Assembly: GCF_018362975.1 (NCBI RefSeq)
Contig: NZ_CP074371.1
Coordinates: 6,014,001 to 6,078,000 of the forward strand
Origin: Nocardia tengchongensis
GTDB taxonomy: Bacteria > Actinomycetota > Actinomycetes > Mycobacteriales > Mycobacteriaceae
DNA: 64,000 nt
Reading direction: 5' to 3'
The translations under genes were made by a program, and so were the position numbers. Positions 38,878 to 47,826 of this stretch are shown in pieces (position 1 is the first letter of the stretch; each line of letters opens with the position of its first letter). The notes under the pieces are model-generated. The model was given only the letters and a program-made list of their open reading frames with translations. It was not told where the DNA came from and ran no database searches.

Positions 38878-39501
38878 GTGGAGCAACAATCGGCGGTATC
38901 CATCGACGTGATCGCCCTGCGCTACGGGCCCGACGACCCCACCGCCACCCTCGGCATCGCCGCGCGGCGGTGGGAACCGTTCGCCGGCGCCCTCGCACTG
39001 CCTGGCGTACTGCTGGGACTGGGCGAACGGCTCGCCGAGGCCGCCACCCGCGCGGTCCACACCAAACTCGGGGTGCCCGCCGACGCCATCCTCGCCGTCG
39101 GCCAGGTCGCCACCTTCGACGAACCCAACCGCGACCCGCGCGGGCCGACCCTGTCCATCGCCATGTGGGCGGTCGTCGGACCGCACGAGAGCGACACCGC
39201 GACCTGGGTGCCCTTCGACGCGGTCCCGCACCTGGCCTTCGACCACAACCAGATCGTCGCGACCGCCCGCGACCGGCTGGCCGACATGCTGTGGAAGGAC
39301 CTGACCTTCACCCGCGCCCTCACCGGCGACGAGTTCACCGCCACCCGCGCGGTCGGTCTCACCACCGCCCTGCACGGCGCGAAACCCGATGCTGGCAACC
39401 TGAATCGGACCCTGGCCGCGCTGCCCGGCCTGTCCCGGACAGGCGAACGCGTCCGGGTGAAGGCCACCGGGCGGCCCGCGGCCGTCTGGTCCTTCGCGTG
39501 A
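38878..39501 (+). CDS. NrtR-like regulator: degenerate Nudix domain plus winged helix
   Basis: A 207-residue protein starting at GTG 38878, 10 bp after the PurA-like stop. The Nudix box region GERLAEAATRAVHTKLGV keeps Gly, Glu50, Arg58 and Gly65, but the three catalytic Glu positions are Ala59, Thr62 and Lys63, so hydrolysis is unlikely. The C-terminus (FTATRAVGLTTALHG, NLNRTLAALPGLSRTGERV, GRPAAVWSF) matches the winged helix of NrtR regulators. In that family the Nudix domain senses an ADP-ribose-like ligand. The likely role is sensing a purine metabolite and controlling the cassette. Confidence 0.8.
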   Translation: MEQQSAVSIDVIALRYGPDDPTATLGIAARRWEPFAGALALPGVLLGLGERLAEAATRAVHTKLGVPADAILAVGQVATFDEPNRDPRGPTLSIAMWAVVGPHESDTATWVPFDAVPHLAFDHNQIVATARDRLADMLWKDLTFTRALTGDEFTATRAVGLTTALHGAKPDAGNLNRTLAALPGLSRTGERVRVKATGRPAAVWSFA

Positions 39502-39529
39502 CCCGGCGATAGCCGGAAGTCGCCGAGAC

Positions 39530-40102
39530 TCAGGCGGATTGTCTGATCACCGACTCCACGAGCTGACGAACGGCCTCCCGCAGCCGGTCCTTGTGCCCGG
39601 CCCGGACCAGGTACGGCACCAGCTCCCCGCCCAAGGGAGCCAGCAACAGACCGCCGACGACCTCGGCATCCAGGTCGGGGCGGAGCTCGTGCAGCAGGCT
39701 GCTGATATGGGTGGCCCAGAAGGCGTGGAATTCCTCGCGATGCGGGTGCGGCGGGAGGGCCTGGTAGGCGACGTTCAGTTCGATGTCGTCGGCGATCAGG
39801 CAGGTCATGGCGTCGAAGTAGGCCAGTAGCCGGTCCGCTGCGGGCGCACCCGGCCCCAGCGGGGGCGGGCCCGATCGCACCGCCTCCATCAGGCCGGTCG
39901 CGCCGTCGGCGATGAGCTCGTAGAGCAGACCGGCCCGGCTTCCGAAGCGGTGGAACAGGGTGCCTTTGGCGACCCCGGCCGCGGCGGCGATGCGGTCCAT
40001 CGTGGCCGCCTCCGCGCCCTCCTCGGCGAACAGCCGGCGCGCCGCTTCGAGGATTGCCTGCCGGTTGCGGGCGGCATCGGCACGTTCCTTGGGCGGGTTC
40101 AT
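39530..40102 (-). CDS. TetR-family regulator
   Basis: A 190-residue TetR protein. The HTH is AATMDRIAAAAGVAKGTLFH followed by RFGSRAGLLYELI. It starts at ATG 40102 (MNPPKERADAARNR). Two TTGACC/GGTCAA palindromes lie in the 84 bp between it and the divergent quinone oxidoreductase, so it likely represses both. Confidence 0.92.
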   Translation of the reverse strand: MNPPKERADAARNRQAILEAARRLFAEEGAEAATMDRIAAAAGVAKGTLFHRFGSRAGLLYELIADGATGLMEAVRSGPPPLGPGAPAADRLLAYFDAMTCLIADDIELNVAYQALPPHPHREEFHAFWATHISSLLHELRPDLDAEVVGGLLLAPLGGELVPYLVRAGHKDRLREAVRQLVESVIRQSA

Positions 40103-40123
40103 ATCACCACTTCCATTGACAAC

Positions 40124-40171
40124 TTGACCGACGGTCAATATCTTCGCAGACATATCTTGACCATCAGTCAA
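40124..40171. promoter_or_regulatory. Paired TTGACC operators
   Basis: TTGACCGACGGTCAA (40124-40138) is a perfect 6-3-6 palindrome. TTGACCATCAGTCAA (40157-40171) is a near copy. Their spacing is 33 bp, about three helical turns. They are probable binding sites of the adjacent TetR. Confidence 0.7.
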
Positions 40172-40186
40172 CTTATGAGGTTTTCA

Positions 40187-41158
40187 ATGCAAGCAATCCT
40201 ATTGACCGGCACCGGCGGACCCGAGGTCCTGGTCGCGAGCGAGGTGCCCGCGCCGCGCCCACAGGCCGGGCAGATCCTGCTGCACACCCGGGCGATCCCG
40301 GTGCTGTTCCCGGAGACCATGCTGCGCTCGGGCGCGTTCCCGCTGCCGGTCCAGTTCCCGATCGTGTTCGGCACCCAGGCCGCGGGCGTGATCGCCGAAG
40401 TCGGCGCAGGCGTGGATCCGTCGCTCATCGGGCGACGAGTGGTGGTGAGCAGCAACAGTTTCGGCACCTACGCCGAACAGGTGTGCGTTCCCGCCGAGGC
40501 CGCCACCCTGATCCCCGACGGACTGGGCACCGACGCGGCCGCGGCCGTCGCCATGAGCGGTTCGGTGGCCATCCCGCTGCTGGAGACCGCGCGGCTCACC
40601 GGCACCGAGACCATCCTCGTCGAGGCTGCCGCGACCGGCGTCGGCGCTTACCTCACCCAACTCGCCAAGGAATACGGTGCGGCACGGGTGATCGCCACCG
40701 CGGGCGGGGCCGAAAAGGCCGCGCAGGCCCGCGAATTCGGTGCGGACGCCGTCCTCGATCACCACGTCCCGGGATGGACCGGGCAACTGCGCGAAATCCT
40801 CGGCGGCGCAACGCTGGACGTGGTCTTCGACTCCCTCGGCGGCGAATCCGCGCTCGCACTGCTGGATCTCATGACCCCGCTGCGCGGCCACATGCTCAGC
40901 TACGGCTTCCTGTCCGGCGCGCCCGCGCAGGTCGGCGCCATGGATCTGATCATGCGCGGGCTCACTCTCACCGGATGCTCCGGGCCGGCCTGGCTGGCCG
41001 GGGTCGCGGCCGCGACCGGAACCGCCCTGGACCGGGCCGCGACCGGGTCGCTCACCCCGCTGGTCGACCGGGTGCTGCCGCTGCACCAGGCCGCACACGC
41101 CCACCGGCTGCTGGAGGATCGCGCCGCCAAGGGCACGATCATCCTGCGCGCCGGCTGA
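40187..41158 (+). CDS. Medium-chain quinone oxidoreductase (zinc-less MDR)
   Basis: A 323-residue NADPH-dependent oxidoreductase of the quinone oxidoreductase family. It has the substrate domain start (GTGGPEVLVASEVPAPRP), VFGTQAAGVIAEVGAGV, the Rossmann motif VEAAATGVGAYLTQLA, and no zinc Cys/His set. GAGG lies 7 bp before ATG 40187. It likely reduces quinones or unsaturated carbonyls, with the inducer sensed by the divergent TetR. Confidence 0.92.
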   Translation: MQAILLTGTGGPEVLVASEVPAPRPQAGQILLHTRAIPVLFPETMLRSGAFPLPVQFPIVFGTQAAGVIAEVGAGVDPSLIGRRVVVSSNSFGTYAEQVCVPAEAATLIPDGLGTDAAAAVAMSGSVAIPLLETARLTGTETILVEAAATGVGAYLTQLAKEYGAARVIATAGGAEKAAQAREFGADAVLDHHVPGWTGQLREILGGATLDVVFDSLGGESALALLDLMTPLRGHMLSYGFLSGAPAQVGAMDLIMRGLTLTGCSGPAWLAGVAAATGTALDRAATGSLTPLVDRVLPLHQAAHAHRLLEDRAAKGTIILRAG

Positions 41159-41160
41159 GC

Positions 41161-41703
41161 TCAGAGGTCCTTCAGGCAGAAGGTGGTCGGCTGCTCGGTC
41201 AGCGTGATGACCTTGTCGGCTTCCTCGCCGCACAGGTTCTCGTCCGACTGGCCGTCGATCCGGGTCAGCACCTGGAAACTCGCGTTGCTGGTACCGCATT
41301 CGGCGTACTGATAGCCGGTCATCATGCTCTCGTGATAGCAGGCGCCCGGCTGGAAATTCGGCGCCAGACACAGGTACGCCATCGAGGCGCCGTTGAGCGT
41401 CTCCTCGTAGGAGGTGTAGTCGGCGGCGCACTCGGCCTTGGCGCTGGAGTGCTTGGCCACCTTGTACACCGCCTTCGGGGAGGCGCAGTCCACCGGCTCG
41501 GTCTTGGAATTGATCATCGACCCCTCGATAACGTTGATGCAATCACCGACCTTCGAGCGTCCGGTATCGGACTTTCCCGCGTCCTTGAGGCTGTCCGCAC
41601 CCTTCTGGACTGCCGAGCAACCCGCCAGCACCAGTGCGAAAATCGCCACGGCCACCGGGATCAGCCGCCACCACCGCCGGGAACCCGCCGAACTCACCTG
41701 CAT
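41161..41703 (-). CDS. Secreted lipoprotein, LppU-like
   Basis: A 180-residue lipoprotein. A basic region, the hydrophobic core PVAVAIFALVLAGC with lipobox LAGC, then a short Ser/Lys linker and a Cys-rich domain (KVGDCINVIEG, EPVDCASPKAVYKV, and further Cys in CAADY, YLCLAP, GACYHE, ECGTS, CGEEAD, FCLKDL). Four disulfides are likely. The pattern VGDC...VDC matches the actinobacterial LppU/SCO3897 family. The role is unknown. The start is uncertain (41703 chosen; 41736 possible). Confidence 0.82.
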   Translation of the reverse strand: MQVSSAGSRRWWRLIPVAVAIFALVLAGCSAVQKGADSLKDAGKSDTGRSKVGDCINVIEGSMINSKTEPVDCASPKAVYKVAKHSSAKAECAADYTSYEETLNGASMAYLCLAPNFQPGACYHESMMTGYQYAECGTSNASFQVLTRIDGQSDENLCGEEADKVITLTEQPTTFCLKDL

Positions 41704-41866
41704 CGTTGCCACGAACCTCTCTTCACCGGTTGTCATTCGAACCTCGACAACCCAACCCGGACGGCGACCGGCGAGCATCCGTGGAACCACGGGATCGGCC
41801 CGGCATCGGCGCGAACCCGGCGCCGAGTTAGGCTCCGCTCGGGGCCGTTCGCTCGGAAAGGAGTGC

Positions 41867-44800
41867 GTGATCGAGCCATTCGTCGGCCGCGTTCACGAAC
41901 TCTCGACGCTGGACGCGACCTACTGCACGCCCGGCCGGCACCGCGTGTTCCTGGTCGAAGGTCCGGCGGGAATCGGAAAGTCCAGACTGCTGGCCGAATC
42001 CGTCCGGCATGGCCGCGCGGCGGGTCTGCGGGCGATCACGGTCGCGGCCACAGAATACGAGCGGTCCACGCCCCGCCAGGTGCTGCTGGATCTCGCCGAC
42101 CAACTCGACCACGACGCTGATGGCTATCGCTATGGCGACGGCGACGGCGATAGCGGCACCGATGGCGATGCCCACATGGTCGATCCCGGCGGCCGCACAC
42201 CGGATCACGGGATCGCGACGGCCGATACCCGGGAGTCCGCGCGGTGGCTGCGGCACCGGCTCGCAGGCACTCCCACGGTCCTGATCATCGATGACGCGCA
42301 CTGGGCCGACCCGGCGTCACTGCGGGTGCTGGCCGTGTTGATCCGGCAGTCGCCGATGCCCGCGACCGTGGTCCTCGCCTATCGGACCGGACAGTTTCCC
42401 ACCGAACTCGGTGCCGCCCTGCGAACCCCACGCGCCGACGTGACCCATCTGAGCGTGCCGCCGCTGTCCACGGACGAAGCGACCGCGCTGCTCCCGGACC
42501 TGACGCCCGCACACCGCGCCCGGCTCGTCGCCGCGGCCCACGGCAATCCGCTGTATCTGCAGGTCCTGGCCGAACTCACGCCCGCGGAACTGGATCAGGC
42601 GCTGCGCGACGATCCCGTCGACACCGGGTTCGGCCATGCCGCACTGGACCGCACCCTGCGCGCCGAACTCGCGCACCTGCCGCCCCGCGAACAACTCGTC
42701 GCCCAGGCTGCCGCGGTGTGCGGCGCGACCGCCGACACCGAACTGCTCGGCGCCACCGCCGAAGTCACCCGCACCGACCTCGACGCCGCGGTCGACGACC
42801 TGGCCCGGCGCGGCTGGCTCACCGTCACCGGCGGCACCGTCGCCTTCCGCCATCCCCTCATGCGCACCGCCGCCTACCGCCTCGCCGGCCCCGCCTGGCG
42901 CGCCGCCGCCCACGACCGCGCCGCCCGCTTCCTGCGCACCGTCGACGCCCCGGTCCTGGTCCGCGCCCGCCACCTCGAACACGCCTTCGGCAGCCGCGAC
43001 GACCTCGCCGCCACCGAATTGATCCGCGCCGCCGAACAAGCCCTCGCCACCGCCCCCGCCACCAGCGCCCGCTGGATCGAAGCCGCCATCCGCCTCACCC
43101 CCGACCCACGCCCATCCGGTGGCCTCGATGCGATCGCCGACTCGGGCTCGACCGCCGACCGGGACGCCGCCATGCGCCCGGGCTCGACCAACGTCACCGG
43201 TGCGACCATCTCCCCGGGCACCGATGCGGACGCGACGCGCGTGTTGCTCGGGCGGGCACTGCTGTTGTCCGGGTCCGCCGAGCGGGCGCGGGACGTGCTC
43301 GAACCGCTCCTGCCGCACGAAGATTCACACTCCTCCACGACCTCACCCCGAGCGAGTGCGAACGTCCCGCACGCCGAACCCGTACCGGCCGCGTCGGACG
43401 CTCCCGGATTGTCGGCGAGCAACGAGGCGGTGCTGCTGTACGCGCGATGTGAGCGGATTCTCGGCCGGATCGACAGTGCGCGGCGGCTGCTGGCGGGGGC
43501 GGTCGAGCGGCTGGATCCGGGCGAGAGTGGTTCGGTGCAGCTGGAACTGGCGATTCTGGAATCCCAGGACAATCGCGATCGGGAGGCGGAGGTGCGGATC
43601 CGGGCACTGTTCGCGTCGGGGGCCGTGCGGGATCCGGCGATTCGAGCGGCGGCATGCACGTTGCGCAGCATGGGGCAGCTCAACAGTCTGGACCTGCGCG
43701 CGGCGCGGGACGCGTATCGGATCGCCGAACGAGAATTCGCGCAGCTCAACGACACTCGGCTGCTCGACGGCGTGCACGCGGTGGCGGCGCTGGGCTGGAT
43801 GGCGTACTTCCTCGACGATCAACGCACCGGTCTCACCCACATCGAACGCGCCATCACCGTCTGCCACCGGCACGGCCGCAGCTTCGTGCTGCCGGAGCTG
43901 CACACCGTCCACGCCTACTCCCTCGCCAAGATCGGCCGCTACGACGACGCGCTCGCCGCCGCCGAGGACGCCCTGGAAACCGCACGGCTGTACGGATATC
44001 CGGGCATCGCGCCACTGGCCGGCGCGGCGAAGCTGCGAATCCTCCAGGACACCGCACCCGCCGCAGAGGTGCTGCGCTGGTGGCGCACCCTCGACACACT
44101 CCCCCGGCCCGCCATGCGATGGTGGCGCGCCACCGTCGACGCGGCCCTCGCCGAAATCGCCCGCGCGCTACCGCATCCGGCCCGGCCTCAGCCCACCGGC
44201 GCCACATTGCCCACTGCCGCCACAGCCACAGTGCCCGATGACACCACATCGGCCATGCTGCCCACCGCCCCCGAATCGGCAAGGCCGCCCACCGACATCA
44301 GGTCGGCAACGCAACCCACCGACAGCGAAACCGCAACGTTGCCCATCGACGCCACATCATCCGGTGTGCCGACCGGAGCTACGCCGACCGCCCGCGCCGG
44401 TGTCACTACCTCGCAGTCGATGCCGAACGCCGCCGGGCCGGTCACCGATACGTCCGTGCAGCCGGAGGCCATGGACGCGCAGTCGCGGGAACATCCGATG
44501 CGGGCCGCGGAGCTCGCGGTCGGAGCGCTGGCGTGCCTCGCCCACGGCGACCTCGAGACGGCAGGGGCACTGGTGGAGCGGGCGGGCGAGGTGGCCGAAC
44601 GGCTCGACCTACCCGGGCAGCGGGCCGCGGCGGCGCGGGCGCGGGCCGGATATCTGTGCGCACGAGGCGATCTCGAAGCGGCCGCCCAGGCGGCGGCAGC
44701 GGCGATCGCGCACTACGGTCAGGCCGGGATGCCCGTCTTTCGCGCCCAGGCCATGCTGGTGGCCGCCGAAATCGACGGGAAGCGAGGCGATTTCGCCACC

Positions 44801-45115
44801 GCGACCGCGCGAATCGCCTCCGCCCGAGAGGAATTCGCGGCGGCCGGTGCGCACGAGCTGCTCACCGCCGCCACCACCGCGCAGCGCAAGCTGGCGGGTC
44901 ATCGCAGTGTGAGTGGTGCGACCATATTGAGCGAGCGTGAACGCGAGGTCGCCGAGCTGGCGGCGCGGGGACTCACCAACAAGGACATCGCCGAAAAGCT
45001 GTTCCTGAGCCCGCGCACCGTGGAGGACCATCTGGGTCGCATCCTGCGCAAACTGGGGCTCACCGGTCGCGGCGGGATCGCGCACAAGCTCGCGGAATTG
45101 GACCGACCGGACTGA
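41867..45115 (+). CDS. Large LuxR-family ATPase regulator (LAL type)
   Basis: A 1082-residue STAND-type regulator. The start is GTG 41867 after GGAAAGGAG. The N-terminal ATPase has P-loop GPAGIGKS (32-39) and Walker B LIIDDAHW; a Gly/Asp loop (YGDGDGDSGTDGD) sits between. The middle has repetitive TPR-like helices. Residues about 770-850 are a Thr/Ala/Pro/Ser-rich linker with loose repeats. The last 65 residues are the LuxR HTH (LSEREREVAELAARGLTNKD, IAEKLFLSPRTVEDHLGRIL). The target and ligand are unknown. It stands alone, divergent from the lipoprotein gene. Confidence 0.93.
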   Translation: MIEPFVGRVHELSTLDATYCTPGRHRVFLVEGPAGIGKSRLLAESVRHGRAAGLRAITVAATEYERSTPRQVLLDLADQLDHDADGYRYGDGDGDSGTDGDAHMVDPGGRTPDHGIATADTRESARWLRHRLAGTPTVLIIDDAHWADPASLRVLAVLIRQSPMPATVVLAYRTGQFPTELGAALRTPRADVTHLSVPPLSTDEATALLPDLTPAHRARLVAAAHGNPLYLQVLAELTPAELDQALRDDPVDTGFGHAALDRTLRAELAHLPPREQLVAQAAAVCGATADTELLGATAEVTRTDLDAAVDDLARRGWLTVTGGTVAFRHPLMRTAAYRLAGPAWRAAAHDRAARFLRTVDAPVLVRARHLEHAFGSRDDLAATELIRAAEQALATAPATSARWIEAAIRLTPDPRPSGGLDAIADSGSTADRDAAMRPGSTNVTGATISPGTDADATRVLLGRALLLSGSAERARDVLEPLLPHEDSHSSTTSPRASANVPHAEPVPAASDAPGLSASNEAVLLYARCERILGRIDSARRLLAGAVERLDPGESGSVQLELAILESQDNRDREAEVRIRALFASGAVRDPAIRAAACTLRSMGQLNSLDLRAARDAYRIAEREFAQLNDTRLLDGVHAVAALGWMAYFLDDQRTGLTHIERAITVCHRHGRSFVLPELHTVHAYSLAKIGRYDDALAAAEDALETARLYGYPGIAPLAGAAKLRILQDTAPAAEVLRWWRTLDTLPRPAMRWWRATVDAALAEIARALPHPARPQPTGATLPTAATATVPDDTTSAMLPTAPESARPPTDIRSATQPTDSETATLPIDATSSGVPTGATPTARAGVTTSQSMPNAAGPVTDTSVQPEAMDAQSREHPMRAAELAVGALACLAHGDLETAGALVERAGEVAERLDLPGQRAAAARARAGYLCARGDLEAAAQAAAAAIAHYGQAGMPVFRAQAMLVAAEIDGKRGDFATATARIASAREEFAAAGAHELLTAATTAQRKLAGHRSVSGATILSEREREVAELAARGLTNKDIAEKLFLSPRTVEDHLGRILRKLGLTGRGGIAHKLAELDRPD

Positions 45116-45146
45116 ACGCGGGGGTCCGGCTCGCGGCGAACCGGGA

Positions 45147-45404
45147 TCAGCCGGTGATATCCCACTCGTACACGGTCAGTTCCGATGCGCCCGTGGTGTG
45201 AATCGGGTCGGTGCTGATCAATTCCTGTGCGGCAGCCAGATTCTCGGCGGTGATCACGTACGCGCCGCCGCTGCCGTCGGTGAATTTGCCGGTCTCCACC
45301 AGCTGTCCGCGCTCGCGGACCACCGCCAGCCACTCCTGATGCGGAACGGCGATGGAAGCGTCGAAGCGCGGGGTGCGCATGGCCATGACCAGATATTTGC
45401 GCAC
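45147..45404 (-). CDS. YCII-family protein
   Basis: An 85-residue protein starting at GTG 45404 (GGAG 10 bp upstream). The pattern MRTPRFDASIAVPHQEWLAV and SGGAYVITAENLAAAQELIS, then DPIHTTGASELTVYEW, is the YCII fold with the conserved His and Asp. Related proteins act in dechlorination or as small stress proteins; the function here is unknown. It is 19 bp from nusB and probably the last gene of that unit. Confidence 0.85.
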   Translation of the reverse strand: MRKYLVMAMRTPRFDASIAVPHQEWLAVVRERGQLVETGKFTDGSGGAYVITAENLAAAQELISTDPIHTTGASELTVYEWDITG

Positions 45405-45423
45405 CCTGCGCTTCTCCTTCGAA

Positions 45424-45939
45424 CTACTTCTCGTCGTCGGCGACGGTCGACCGGGTCGCGGCCGCGGCGGCCCGCACCTGCGGGGCCACCTGAACCACCT
45501 GGCCGAGCACACCGTTGATGAACGACGGGGAATCGTCGGTGGACAGCTCCTTGGCCAGCTCCACCGCCTCGTCCACCGCCACCACCGGGGGAACGTCGTT
45601 GGCGTGGAACAACTCCCACACCGCCACCCGCAGAATGGCGCGGTCCACGGCGGGCAGCCGGGGCAGCGTCCAATCCTGCGACAGATACGACTCGATGGTG
45701 CCGTCCACCCGATCCAGATCGTCGGCGACGCCTTCGACCAGGACCCGGGTGTAGGGGCTCACCGGAGCCACCGATTCCTCACGCACCGACAGCGACACCC
45801 GCTCCGAGAGCAGATCCGCGGGATCGATATCGCGCGCCTCCGCCTCGAAGAGCAGGTCCACCGCACGCCGGCGCGCCTTGTGCCGTGCGCCGAGCTTCTT
45901 GAAAGACTTCTTGTCCGACTGATCGGCCACGGAAGACAT
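45424..45939 (-). CDS. nusB: Transcription antitermination protein NusB
   Basis: Binds boxA RNA with S10 in rRNA antitermination. It is 171 residues. The N-terminal basic [20 protein letters not shown] is the RNA-binding region; the C-terminal helices include [20 protein letters not shown] and [20 protein letters not shown], ending FINGVLGQV. It lies downstream of efp in the usual order. Confidence 0.96.
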   Translation of the reverse strand: MSSVADQSDKKSFKKLGARHKARRRAVDLLFEAEARDIDPADLLSERVSLSVREESVAPVSPYTRVLVEGVADDLDRVDGTIESYLSQDWTLPRLPAVDRAILRVAVWELFHANDVPPVVAVDEAVELAKELSTDDSPSFINGVLGQVVQVAPQVRAAAAATRSTVADDEK

Positions 45940-45950
45940 TATCCGCCGCG

Positions 45951-46514
45951 TCAGGAGTTGACGCGGCTGATGTAGCTGCCGTCGCGGGTGTCGATGCGCA
46001 GCTTGTCACCCTGGTTGATGAACAGCGGCACCTGCACCTCGGCGCCGGTCTCCACGATGGCGGGCTTGGTGCCGGCCGAGGAGCGGTCGCCCTGCAGGCC
46101 CGGCTCGGTGTGGGTGACGATGACGTCGATCGCGACGGGGAGCTCGACGAACAGCGCCTCACCCTCGTGCATGGCGATCTGCACGGCCATGTTCTCCAGC
46201 AGGAAGCCGGCATTGCGGCCCAGCAGCGCCTCGCTCAGGTGGATCTGGTCGTAGGTGTCGCCGTCCATGAAGATGTAGTCCTCACCATCGTGGTAGAGGA
46301 AGGTCATGTCGCGACGGTCGACGGTCGCGGTCTCCACCTTGACGCCGGCGTTGAAGGTCTTGTCGACGACCTTGCCCGAGACCACGTTCTTCAGCTTGGT
46401 GCGCACGAAGGCGGGACCCTTACCCGGCTTGACATGCTGGAACTCGACAATCTGCTGCAGATTGTTGTCGATCTTCAGCACGAGGCCGTTCTTGAAGTCG
46501 CTGGTGTCCGCCAC
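45951..46514 (-). CDS. efp: Translation elongation factor P
   Basis: Relieves ribosomes stalled at polyproline. It is 187 residues with three beta-barrel domains. The domain I loop is [18 protein letters not shown], with the Lys at the tip that needs no beta-lysylation in actinobacteria. The C-terminal domain has [20 protein letters not shown]. It starts at GTG 46514 after GAGG. It is followed by nusB and preceded by pepQ. Confidence 0.96.
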   Translation of the reverse strand: MADTSDFKNGLVLKIDNNLQQIVEFQHVKPGKGPAFVRTKLKNVVSGKVVDKTFNAGVKVETATVDRRDMTFLYHDGEDYIFMDGDTYDQIHLSEALLGRNAGFLLENMAVQIAMHEGEALFVELPVAIDVIVTHTEPGLQGDRSSAGTKPAIVETGAEVQVPLFINQGDKLRIDTRDGSYISRVNS

Positions 46515-46551
46515 TGTCCTCGGATCTCCTACTAGTCGTTGCAACCGCGCG

Positions 46552-47676
46552 TCAGTCGACGACGGTCAGGTCTTTGCTGGTGTGGGTGAGCAGCTCCGGG
46601 CCCCCCTGGCGAACCACGAGCGTGTCCTCGATCCGAACGCCACCGCGGCCGGGGAAGTACACACCTGGCTCGACGGTCACCGCCACGCCATCCAGCAGTG
46701 TACCCGTGCCGGTTTTGGCGATTCCGGGCGCTTCGTGAATCTGCAGGCCGACGCCATGTCCGAGACCGTGCACGAACAGGTCCCCGTGACCGGCCGCTTC
46801 GATCACCTGGCGGGACGCGGCGTCCACGGCCGCGGTCGAGACGCCGGGGGCCAGGGCCTCGCGGCCCGCCCGCTGCGCGGCGCTGACCAGGTCATAGACC
46901 TCGCGATGCCAGTCGGTGGCCGCGCCCAGTACGAAGGTGCGGGTCATGTCGGAGTGGTAGCCCTGCGACACCGCACCGAAGTCGAGTTTCACGAAATCGC
47001 CGGTGGCCAGCACCGCGTCGGTCGGACGGTGATGCGGGACAGCCGAATTCGCACCCGCGGCCACGATGGTCTCGAAGGCCACCGCTTCCGCGCCGTGCTC
47101 GAACATCAGCCACTCCAGGTCGCGGGCCACCTGGCGTTCGGTGCGGCCCGGGCACAGGCCACCGCGCTCGAGCAGGGCGGCCAGCGCCGCGTCGGCGGCC
47201 GCGCAGGCCGCACGCAGGCAGTCCACCTCGTAGTCGTCCTTGACCATCCGCAGCTGCTCGACCAGGCCCGGGACCGGGACCAGGTCCAGGCCGGTGCCCA
47301 GCGCGGCCAGGCCGCGATGCTGGTCGACGGTGACCACGTGGCTCTCGAACGCGACTCGGCCGGTCTGCCATTCCCCCGCGATCTCGATCACCCGGCGCGC
47401 GCAGGCCCGGTTGATCTCGGCGCGCAGATCGGGCACCTGCACGCCGACCTGGGTGAGGTAGCGGCCGTCGGTGCTGATGAGGGTGCGGTCCTCGCTGGAA
47501 TCCCAGGCGTAGACCAGCAGCGCGGCATTGGAACCGGTGAAACCGGTCAGGTACCGGATATTGATCAGGTCCGTGACCAGCAGGGCGTCGACACGGTTCT
47601 CCACCAGCAGATTCCGCAGGCTGGCCCGGCGCAGCGCGTAGTCGGGTCGCCGGGCCGGATCGTGATCAGCAGACAT
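46552..47676 (-). CDS. pepQ: Xaa-Pro aminopeptidase/dipeptidase
   Basis: A 374-residue M24 metallopeptidase. Metal ligands are seen in [19 protein letters not shown] (Asp, Asp), [17 protein letters not shown] (His, catalytic His) and the two Glu near the C-terminus ([19 protein letters not shown]). The N-terminal creatinase-like domain occupies residues 1-125. It cleaves peptides before or after proline. It is 37 bp upstream of efp in the same direction. Confidence 0.95.
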   Translation of the reverse strand: MSADHDPARRPDYALRRASLRNLLVENRVDALLVTDLINIRYLTGFTGSNAALLVYAWDSSEDRTLISTDGRYLTQVGVQVPDLRAEINRACARRVIEIAGEWQTGRVAFESHVVTVDQHRGLAALGTGLDLVPVPGLVEQLRMVKDDYEVDCLRAACAAADAALAALLERGGLCPGRTERQVARDLEWLMFEHGAEAVAFETIVAAGANSAVPHHRPTDAVLATGDFVKLDFGAVSQGYHSDMTRTFVLGAATDWHREVYDLVSAAQRAGREALAPGVSTAAVDAASRQVIEAAGHGDLFVHGLGHGVGLQIHEAPGIAKTGTGTLLDGVAVTVEPGVYFPGRGGVRIEDTLVVRQGGPELLTHTSKDLTVVD

Positions 47677-47826
47677 GCGTCAAAGCTACCGCCGACACGC
47701 CGCGACACGGGCCCGCAACACGTGAATGGGGTGGTTACGGAAACCCGGGTGTTCACATCCGAAGAGGTTGTCCACATTTCGCGATCCCGCCGCCCACGCG
47801 GGCCGCGGGTGCGGGAACCTCGAAGG

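Noticed and set aside
42120..42180. Short GGCGAC/GATGGC repeats as a CRISPR or VNTR
   Set aside because: They encode an in-frame Gly/Asp loop of the LAL regulator, with no regular spacers.
26480..45120. Prophage or integrative element between pyrR and nusB
   Set aside because: No integrase, transposase, phage structural gene, tRNA target or direct repeats were seen at the edges.
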